5,719 nt of DNA from a bacterium. GTDB lineage: Bacteria > Elusimicrobiota > Elusimicrobia > Elusimicrobiales > UBA9959. Within the stretch, counting starts at the first letter, position 1. Every line of letters begins with the position of its first letter. A model generated the notes under the pieces. It was not told the origin of the DNA, made no database searches, and saw nothing but the letters and a program-made list of their open reading frames with translations. The stretch spans positions 1 through 5,719 of the forward strand of contig JAKAMO010000146.1 in NCBI GenBank assembly GCA_021812825.1, written 5' to 3'. The translations under genes and the position numbers were made by a program. Shown here piece after piece: positions 1-4,342 of the stretch.

Positions 1-1
1 G

Positions 2-532
2 TCCTGCGCCGCGTCTTCGCTTTACGGGGTAAGCCTGGATACCTGCGCCGAGGCCCTCAGGGGCTACCGCGGCGTGGAGCGCCGCTTCGTGCTGGTGGGG
101 GAGAAGAAGGGCGTTACCGTCATCGACGACTACGCCCATAACCCCGCCAAGGTGGCCGCGCTGCTGGCGGCGCTGCACCAGGCCGCCGGCCGCCGGGTGC
201 TGGCCGTCTATCAGCCGCACGGCTTCACCCCCACGAGGCACCTGAAGGACGAGCTGATAGAGAGCTTCGCCGCGGGCCTGAACCCTGAGGACATGCTGAT
301 AATGCCGGAGATCTATTACGCCGGCGGCACCGTGACGAAGAACATCTCTTCGAAGGACATCGCCGACGCGGTGGCGGCGAAAGGGCGCAGGACCGCCTTC
401 TACGAGGACCGGGCGGACGTGCCGGCCGCGCTGGCCGCTCTGGCCAGGCCAGGGGACATTATAGCCGTGATGGGCGCGCGCGACGCCACGCTGGCGGATT
501 TCGCGCGCCGGATACTGGAGGCGCTGCCCTGA
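2..532 (+). CDS. MurC-like Mur ligase, C-terminal part (5'-truncated by window edge)
   Basis: The reading frame is open from base 2 to the TGA at 530-532, giving 176 residues, so the true start lies left of the window. A GTG at 74 lies inside the conserved fold and is not the start. The fragment covers the Mur ligase C-terminal domain. Visible motifs are GV.RRF..VG, then VTVIDDYAHNP (the domain-entry DDYxHxP signature), QPHGFTPTR (MurC counterpart QPHRFTRTR), EIYYAGGTV (MurC EVYPAGE) and a final GDIIAVMGARD. By family knowledge these enzymes are cytoplasmic ATP-dependent ligases; MurC adds L-alanine to UDP-N-acetylmuramate in peptidoglycan synthesis. The Asn in YAHNP, where classical MurC has HHP, and the GARD ending place it in a MurC-like side branch rather than close to E. 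coli MurC. Mpl-like or another amino-acid ligase activity is therefore possible. Family confidence is high; exact substrate confidence is moderate. Confidence 0.87.
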   Translation, partial: SCAASSLYGVSLDTCAEALRGYRGVERRFVLVGEKKGVTVIDDYAHNPAKVAALLAALHQAAGRRVLAVYQPHGFTPTRHLKDELIESFAAGLNPEDMLIMPEIYYAGGTVTKNISSKDIADAVAAKGRRTAFYEDRADVPAALAALARPGDIIAVMGARDATLADFARRILEALP

Positions 533-533
533 G

Positions 534-558
534 CGGGCGCGGCCCGTTTACGCTTTTT
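534..558 (+). terminator. Possible weak terminator after the Mur ligase gene
   Basis: One base after the stop codon, CGGGC (534-538) can pair with GCCCG (542-546) across a 3-nt loop. This is followed by TTTACGC and a run of five T at 554-558. The stem is short and the T-run is displaced from it by about 7 nt, so this is a weak candidate; read-through into the flavodiiron gene is possible. Confidence 0.3.
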
Positions 559-575
559 CCGCCGGGGACCGGCGG
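559..575. repeat. 7-bp perfect inverted repeat (hairpin)
   Basis: CCGCCGG (559-565) and CCGGCGG (569-575) are perfect reverse complements around the loop GGA. The hairpin lies between the Mur ligase and the flavodiiron gene, about 30 bp before the latter's start codon. No T-run follows on the + strand, so it is not a standard terminator. It could stabilise an RNA end or simply reflect high G+C. I see no convincing promoter in the 533-604 gap. Confidence 0.4.
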
Positions 576-604
576 CCAGACTAGGTGACGAACGAAGAGG
601 TGAT

Positions 605-1798
605 ATGAAACCTGCGAAGATAACCGAAGGCGTTTTCTCGCTGCGAGTGAACCATTTCAACCGCGAGCTGTTCGACTCGCTGATACCGCTGCCGGAGGGC
701 ACCAGCTACAACGCCTACCTGGTGAAGGGTTCGGAGAAAACGGCCCTGCTGGACACCGCCGACCCGGAGAAGGCGGAGGTCCTTTTCGATTTCCTGAGGG
801 ACGTGGACAGGGTGGACTACGTGATCTCGCATCACGCCGAGCAGGACCATTCCGGCTCTATCCCGGGGGTGCTGCGGCGCTACCCGGGGGCCATGGTGGT
901 GACCAACCCGAAGTGCCGCGAGTTCCTGATGACCCACCTGCACCTGCCCGCGGAAAAGATCATCGAGGTGAAGGACGGCGGGACGCTGGAGCTCGGCGGC
1001 AAGACCCTGGAGTTCGTCTATACCCCGTGGGTGCACTGGCCCGAGACCATGTGCACCTGGCTGCGCGAGGACAAGGTGCTGTTCTCGTGCGATTTCTTCG
1101 GCTCCCACCTCGCCACGGGCGAGCTGTTCTCCGAGGAGCACCGCGTCCACGACCCGATGAAGCGCTACTTCGCGGAGATCATGATGCCGTTCCGCTCCAA
1201 CATCAAGTCGCACCTGGAGAAGCTGGCCAAGTACGATATTTCCTTCATAGCTCCCAGCCACGGGCCGGTGCACTGCAACACCCGGTTCGTTCTGGACCTC
1301 TACAAGGATTGGGCGGTCGGCGAACCCCGCAACAAGGCCGTGGTGGCCTACGTCTCCATGCACGGCAGCACCTATATGCTGGTCAACCGCCTGGTCAGCC
1401 GCCTCCAGGAGGCCGGCGTCTGCGTGGAGAAGCTGAACCTGGAGCATATGGACGAGGGGCGCGTGGCCATGTCGCTGGTGGACGCGGCTACCATAGTTAT
1501 AGGCACGCCCACCGTGCTGACGGGGCCGCACCCCAAGACGGTCTACGCGGCCTACCTGGCGAACCTTATCAGGCCCAAGGCCAAGTTCGTCTCCGTAGTG
1601 GGATCTTTCGGCTGGGGGGGGAAGGCCGTGGAGACCATAGCCGGGATGATCCCGAACATCAAGGCCGAGGTGCTGAAGCCGGTCATGGTAAAAGGCATGC
1701 CCACGGAGGCCGACCTTAAGCTGGTCGACGAGCTGGCCGCGCAGATAGCGCAGAAGCACGCCGGCCTGCCCGACTGCGCCTGCGTTCAGTCCTGCTGA
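605..1798 (+). CDS. FprA-type flavodiiron protein (A-type flavoprotein; O2/NO reductase)
   Basis: This 397-residue protein has the usual two-domain length of class A flavodiiron proteins. Residues 1 to about 240 form a metallo-beta-lactamase-like domain with the diiron ligand set: H77-x-E79-x-D81-H82 in SHHAEQDHSG, H144 in PWVHWPE, D163 in SCDFFGSH and H219 in APSHGP. Residues from about 244 form a flavodoxin-like FMN domain: phosphate loop YVSMHGST at 249-256, GTPTVLTG at 300-307, and VGSFGWGG at 332-339. The family reduces O2 to water or NO to N2O in the cytoplasm, taking electrons from rubredoxin or similar carriers. No rubredoxin domain is fused. The last seven residues carry three cysteines (C391, C393, C397), which is unusual. 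The ATG at 605 is preceded by AGAGG at 596-600 with only 4 nt spacing. A terminator follows the stop, so the gene is mono- or bicistronic with the upstream ligase. Whether O2 or NO is the main substrate cannot be told from sequence. Confidence 0.96.
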   Translation: MKPAKITEGVFSLRVNHFNRELFDSLIPLPEGTSYNAYLVKGSEKTALLDTADPEKAEVLFDFLRDVDRVDYVISHHAEQDHSGSIPGVLRRYPGAMVVTNPKCREFLMTHLHLPAEKIIEVKDGGTLELGGKTLEFVYTPWVHWPETMCTWLREDKVLFSCDFFGSHLATGELFSEEHRVHDPMKRYFAEIMMPFRSNIKSHLEKLAKYDISFIAPSHGPVHCNTRFVLDLYKDWAVGEPRNKAVVAYVSMHGSTYMLVNRLVSRLQEAGVCVEKLNLEHMDEGRVAMSLVDAATIVIGTPTVLTGPHPKTVYAAYLANLIRPKAKFVSVVGSFGWGGKAVETIAGMIPNIKAEVLKPVMVKGMPTEADLKLVDELAAQIAQKHAGLPDCACVQSC

Positions 1799-1817
1799 GT
1801 CCCTGAGCGCTCCGGAT

Positions 1818-1853
1818 AAAGGGCCCGCGTCAATTCGCGGGCCCTTTAATTTT
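1818..1853 (+). terminator. Strong intrinsic terminator after the flavodiiron gene
   Basis: AAAGGGCCCGCG (1818-1829) and CGCGGGCCCTTT (1836-1847) form a perfect 12-bp inverted repeat around the 6-nt loop TCAATT. AATTTT follows. It starts 20 bp past the flavodiiron stop codon and ends just before the next promoter, so it marks a transcription-unit boundary. The A-run at the 5' side of the stem means it might also act weakly on the opposite strand. Confidence 0.88.
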
Positions 1854-1858
1854 AGGCC

Positions 1859-1887
1859 TTGAAAATACGGGTTCCGTCTGCTACACT
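1859..1887 (+). promoter_or_regulatory. Sigma-70-type promoter for the 419-aa membrane protein gene
   Basis: TTGAAA (1859-1864) and TACACT (1882-1887) are separated by exactly 17 bp. TGC directly before the -10 gives an extended -10 element. The predicted transcription start is near 1894. The 9-mer CGTCTGCTA at 1875-1883, overlapping the -10, recurs at the same position in the promoter of the next gene (3264-3272). Confidence 0.65.
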
Positions 1888-1893
1888 CTATCT

Positions 1894-1979
1894 GTAAGAA
1901 CCTGATTTTTCAGTTTCCCCGCTGAGGGGAAGGGTGAAAAGCGGGAGTTCTTTTTTGTCGGCCTCAGGGGGCTATCGCT
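1894..1979 (+). promoter_or_regulatory. Structured 5' leader with competing folds (candidate attenuator or riboswitch-like element)
   Basis: The central element CCCCGCTGAGG (1917-1927) has three mutually exclusive partners. First, TTCCCC (1915-1920) pairs with GGGGAA (1926-1931). Second, CCCGCT (1918-1923) pairs with AGCGGG (1940-1945), enclosed by AAGAAC (1896-1901) with GTTCTT (1947-1952), which ends in a run of six T at 1951-1956 and so resembles a terminator. Third, CCCC and CTGAGG pair with CCTCAG and GGGG (1962-1971), ten pairs with one bulged G. The third pairing buries the Shine-Dalgarno candidate AGGGGG (1966-1971), which sits 8 nt before the ATG. Base pairing is seen directly; a regulatory role is inference. 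I do not recognise a known riboswitch class. Confidence 0.42.
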
Positions 1980-3239
1980 ATGGGCAACAGTTCCAATAAC
2001 AGGAAAATAGCGCTGATCGTCTCGGTGCTGGCTTTCCTATTCGCCGGCGGCGGCGTTTTTCTGTTCTTCGTTATCCAGGGCTCTAACGACCTGACCGGCA
2101 AGAACGGGAAGAACTCGTTCTCCTACGGCTTCTCGGTGCGCGACGCGGTCACCCCGCTGTTCAAGACCCTGGGCATTTCCACTTACGACGACGAGATGAA
2201 GGACGCCGCGGTAAAGCGCCTCGAGGCCCGCGGGGTCACCCCGCCGAACGGCGCTCCTTCTTCTTCCCCAGATATTTCAGACTGGATGGCCAAGGACGGT
2301 TCCAGGGCCTCGGCTTCGGCCCCGGCTTCCAGGCCGTCGGCCCCCACCAATATCTCTAAAATGGCCCAGAAGTCCATGTCCGGGGTGGGCGGCCTGGGCG
2401 GCGCCGGTTCCAAATCCTCGGCGGGGCTGACGCGTTTCGGGGAGGGTTCCGAGTCCGGGGAGACTTCCGTCTCGGCTTCCGCCCACGCCGGCAAGGCGGG
2501 CGCCGCGGACAAGGGTACGCTGGCCTCGCTCAAGAACGCCAGGGCGCTGCTGAGCCAGGGCCTGCAGTCCGGCTCGGCCATGACGGCCAGGGACAAATGG
2601 AACCAGAGCTTCGGGGTCGGCGGCGCCAAGAGCGCCACCGGCGGCCAACTGGCCTACAACAAGTCCGGTCTGGTGAGCCTGGACAAGATCAAGAGCGGCG
2701 AAATAGAGAACCTCAAGATGGACAAGGCCAACACCTTCGGCGCCCCCGACGTGCCCAAGATGGAGAAGGCCGCAGGCGCGGCCGATATAGACCAGGACCC
2801 CAATAAAAAGAAGGACGCCGAAGCCCAGATGAAGAGCGACATCGCCAGTGCCCTCACGGGTGCGGCCGGCAATGCCTTGACGAATTCCGGCAGCAAGCCC
2901 GGCGACCTCACGACGGCCTCCGCCGACCATGGCGACCCGAACAAGCCGCCGGAAAGCGTGGTGGCCATGGGCAGCAATCAGAAGCCTCCGGAAGGCAAAT
3001 ATTGTCCGGACGGCTGCCCCACGGCCGACGGCGGCGGCACTTATAAGGATAACCAGGCGCAATACGATAAATGCGACGGCGGCTGGTGCGTCACCTACAG
3101 CGGTACGCAGACCGACGCCAACGGCAACACGTTCACTTACAGCGACACTATGAAGGTCAACCCCGGCGGCGATCCGCCTTTCACCCCGGTGAGCAGCACC
3201 GCCAACGGGAAGCCGGTGGATTTCGGCGGCGGGCCCTGA
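1980..3239 (+). CDS. Unknown membrane-anchored Gly/Ser/Ala-rich protein with C-terminal four-Cys domain
   Basis: I do not recognise this 419-residue protein. Residues 10-32 form one hydrophobic segment after R8-K9, with no lipobox and no clear cleavage site, so it is probably an N-in anchor with the rest outside the cytoplasm. Residues 45-90 look folded (FSYGFSVRDAVTPLFKTLGI). Residues 90-180 are low-complexity Ser/Ala/Gly/Pro. Residues 183-214 carry a family motif: SLKNAR, then MTA at 201-203 and SFG at 210-212. A Lys/Asp-rich part follows to about 290. The C-terminal domain (340-419) holds the protein's only cysteines, C342-x3-C346-x18-C365-x4-C370, within Gly/Thr/Tyr-rich sequence that resembles a small extracellular beta domain. 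The ATG at 1980 is supported by AGGGGG 8 nt upstream and by the anchor starting at once. The gene has its own promoter and leader and is a diverged relative of the next two genes. A structural, adhesin-like or secretion-apparatus role is only a guess. Confidence 0.85.
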   Translation: MGNSSNNRKIALIVSVLAFLFAGGGVFLFFVIQGSNDLTGKNGKNSFSYGFSVRDAVTPLFKTLGISTYDDEMKDAAVKRLEARGVTPPNGAPSSSPDISDWMAKDGSRASASAPASRPSAPTNISKMAQKSMSGVGGLGGAGSKSSAGLTRFGEGSESGETSVSASAHAGKAGAADKGTLASLKNARALLSQGLQSGSAMTARDKWNQSFGVGGAKSATGGQLAYNKSGLVSLDKIKSGEIENLKMDKANTFGAPDVPKMEKAAGAADIDQDPNKKKDAEAQMKSDIASALTGAAGNALTNSGSKPGDLTTASADHGDPNKPPESVVAMGSNQKPPEGKYCPDGCPTADGGGTYKDNQAQYDKCDGGWCVTYSGTQTDANGNTFTYSDTMKVNPGGDPPFTPVSSTANGKPVDFGGGP

Positions 3240-3247
3240 GGCGGCCC

Positions 3248-3276
3248 TTGACAAGTCAAACTTCGTCTGCTATAAC
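3248..3276 (+). promoter_or_regulatory. Near-consensus extended -10 promoter for the 313-aa gene
   Basis: TTGACA (3248-3253, perfect -35) and TATAAC (3271-3276) are 17 bp apart, with TGC before the -10 (extended -10). It begins 8 bp after the preceding stop codon, and no terminator with a T-run lies between. The second gene can therefore be transcribed both from here and by read-through. The predicted start is near 3283. Confidence 0.8.
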
Positions 3277-3282
3277 ATCACT

Positions 3283-3375
3283 GTATCAACTTTGACCTGA
3301 ACGCCCGAGGGGGCTGTGTCAGGAAAAGTTTAAAGTTATTTTTGCGGGTCTCGGGCGATATAAAAGGGCGGGGTT
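3283..3375 (+). promoter_or_regulatory. Second structured 5' leader with competing folds
   Basis: One fold is a long hairpin at 3288-3330: AACTTT (3288-3293) with AAAGTT (3325-3330), CCTGA (3296-3300) with TCAGG (3319-3323), and GCCC (3303-3306) with GGGC (3311-3314), loop GAGG. AACTTT can instead pair with a second AAAGTT (3332-3337), which leads into ATTTTTG, a terminator-like arrangement. The alternative fold is a perfect 8-bp pairing of CGCCCGAG (3302-3309) with CTCGGGCG (3350-3357), which cannot coexist with the inner hairpin and reaches to within 6 nt of the ribosome site AAGGG (3364-3368). The layout parallels the leader at 1894-1979. Pairings are visible; the switching role is inferred. 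Confidence 0.42.
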
Positions 3376-4317
3376 ATGATAAACTTCCAGGCCAGGCAGA
3401 ACAAGACCAAACAGTACGCCATAGGCGCTACCGTGGCCGTGGTAATGATAGCCATGTGGATCTCCCTGCCGCTGATGAGCAACTCCTCGCTGGACTCCTC
3501 GGTCACCGCCGGCAATCCTTTCAAGTCCAAGGTGGCGGACATCGGCCTGCTGGGCAGCGACATCTCCTCCGAGGCCGGCGCCCCCGGCTCACCGCTCAGC
3601 GGCGAGATGATCTACAACCCCGCGACTTCCGGCGAGAACATAGCCTCCTCCCTCTTCCAGTCCGGCCCCGGCGGCGACGAGCCGGCTGACGCTTCCGCCG
3701 CTTCCCCGGCCTCCGGCGCCTCGGCTTCGGCCGGAGTCTCGGCCCCGGCCCCCGGCGGCTCGGCTTCCGCCGGCGATCCCGGCCTCGCTTCGGCCGGCAA
3801 GCTGCGCGCGGCCGCCTCCATAACGGGCGGCAACTCCAATTCCATGACCGCCGGCGGCCTGCACAACAAGTTCTTCGGCTCCGGCAATAACAAGGCCGAG
3901 TTCGCCCCCGTGGCGCCGGCCGACCTGAAGAAGCCTTCGGTGGTGGACAAGAAGAACGCCCTCGCCGCCGTCCTGAGCGACAGCGCCAAGAAAAGCGAGC
4001 TGTCCGCCAAGACGCCCTCCATGGACGAAGCCAGGGGCGGCGCCAGCGCGGCCTTCGGCTCCGGCGGCACCGGCGCCAAGAGCATGGACCTCGACGGGGC
4101 CGCCGAGCAGGCGGCGGTGCTGTCCGGCCTGAAGATGGGGGAGGCCGCCCAGGACCTCAAGAAGAACGATCCCAACCTCAACAAGACCAAGGTGACGCCT
4201 CCTACGCCCAAGGACGTCACCAATAAAGACGACGAGCTGAAGCAGCAGATGAAGATGATGATAATACAGATGGTTTTAAAGATGGTCCTGGGCGCGGTTT
4301 TCGGGGCAGCGGCTTGA
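3376..4317 (+). CDS. Unknown membrane-anchored Ala/Gly/Ser-rich protein with Met-rich C-terminal helix
   Basis: I do not recognise this 313-residue protein, which has no cysteine. R7, K10 and K12 precede a hydrophobic segment at 14-34, giving a likely N-in anchor with the rest exported. Residues 79-95 contain IYNP and LFQSG, echoed in the next protein as VYNPDLFQNS. Residues 100-140 are Ala/Ser/Gly/Pro low complexity. MTA (157-159), FFG (166-168) and AAFG (225-228) match motifs of both neighbours. Residues 261-281 hold LKKNDPNLN, then TPP and KDV, a linker shared with the next protein. After an acidic/Lys turn, residues 290-313 form a hydrophobic helix with five Met (292, 294, 295, 299, 303) ending in AVFGAAA. 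It could be a second membrane segment or an assembly helix. The ATG at 3376 has AAGGG 7 nt upstream and puts the anchor at the N terminus. The gene has its own promoter and leader and lies 25 bp from the next gene, probably in one operon with it. Function unknown. Confidence 0.86.
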   Translation: MINFQARQNKTKQYAIGATVAVVMIAMWISLPLMSNSSLDSSVTAGNPFKSKVADIGLLGSDISSEAGAPGSPLSGEMIYNPATSGENIASSLFQSGPGGDEPADASAASPASGASASAGVSAPAPGGSASAGDPGLASAGKLRAAASITGGNSNSMTAGGLHNKFFGSGNNKAEFAPVAPADLKKPSVVDKKNALAAVLSDSAKKSELSAKTPSMDEARGGASAAFGSGGTGAKSMDLDGAAEQAAVLSGLKMGEAAQDLKKNDPNLNKTKVTPPTPKDVTNKDDELKQQMKMMIIQMVLKMVLGAVFGAAA

Positions 4318-4333
4318 TTTTACGCTGAATTCT

Positions 4334-4340
4334 GGAGGAG
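4334..4340 (+). promoter_or_regulatory. Strong Shine-Dalgarno deciding the start of the third family gene
   Basis: GGAGGAG lies 2 nt before TTATG, with the GGAGG core 4 nt from the ATG at 4343. It is the best ribosome site in the window. The gap to the preceding stop is only 25 bp and holds no promoter, which supports translation from a shared mRNA. Confidence 0.75.
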
Positions 4341-4342
4341 TT

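Noticed and set aside
913..1719. 268-codon + strand frame inside the flavodiiron gene
   Set aside because: It is an out-of-frame shadow; the overlapping frame carries all flavodiiron metal ligands and the FMN motifs.
581..1759. 392-codon open frame on the minus strand opposite the flavodiiron gene
   Set aside because: It is the antisense shadow of a confidently identified gene in G+C-rich DNA. Its product is rich in His, Arg and Gly with no recognisable fold and no ribosome site.
1926..1946. GGGGAA..GGGTGAAAAG in leader 1 resembles a stretch of the cobalamin riboswitch
   Set aside because: The rest of that riboswitch, including the B12 box, is missing, the leader is far too short, and the similarity is only a short purine-rich run.
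3231..3247. GGGCC/GGCCC inverted repeat across the stop codon of the 419-aa gene as a terminator
   Set aside because: The stem is only five pairs and no T-run follows; the TTG after it belongs to the next promoter's -35.
2277..3254. 325-codon minus-strand open frame opposite the 419-aa gene, and similar antisense frames at 2183-2638, 3612-4223, 4351-4548, 4615-5112 and 5125-5472
   Set aside because: They lie entirely opposite (or nearly so) better-supported + strand genes. They arise from the scarcity of A/T-rich stop codons in this composition, and their low-complexity products are complements of the Gly/Ala/Ser codons.
3316..3333. Five-codon reading frame (GTG to TAA, product MSGKV) in leader 2 after AGGGGG
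   Set aside because: Too short to support, the spacing to the G-rich site is only about 3 nt, and no counterpart is seen in leader 1.
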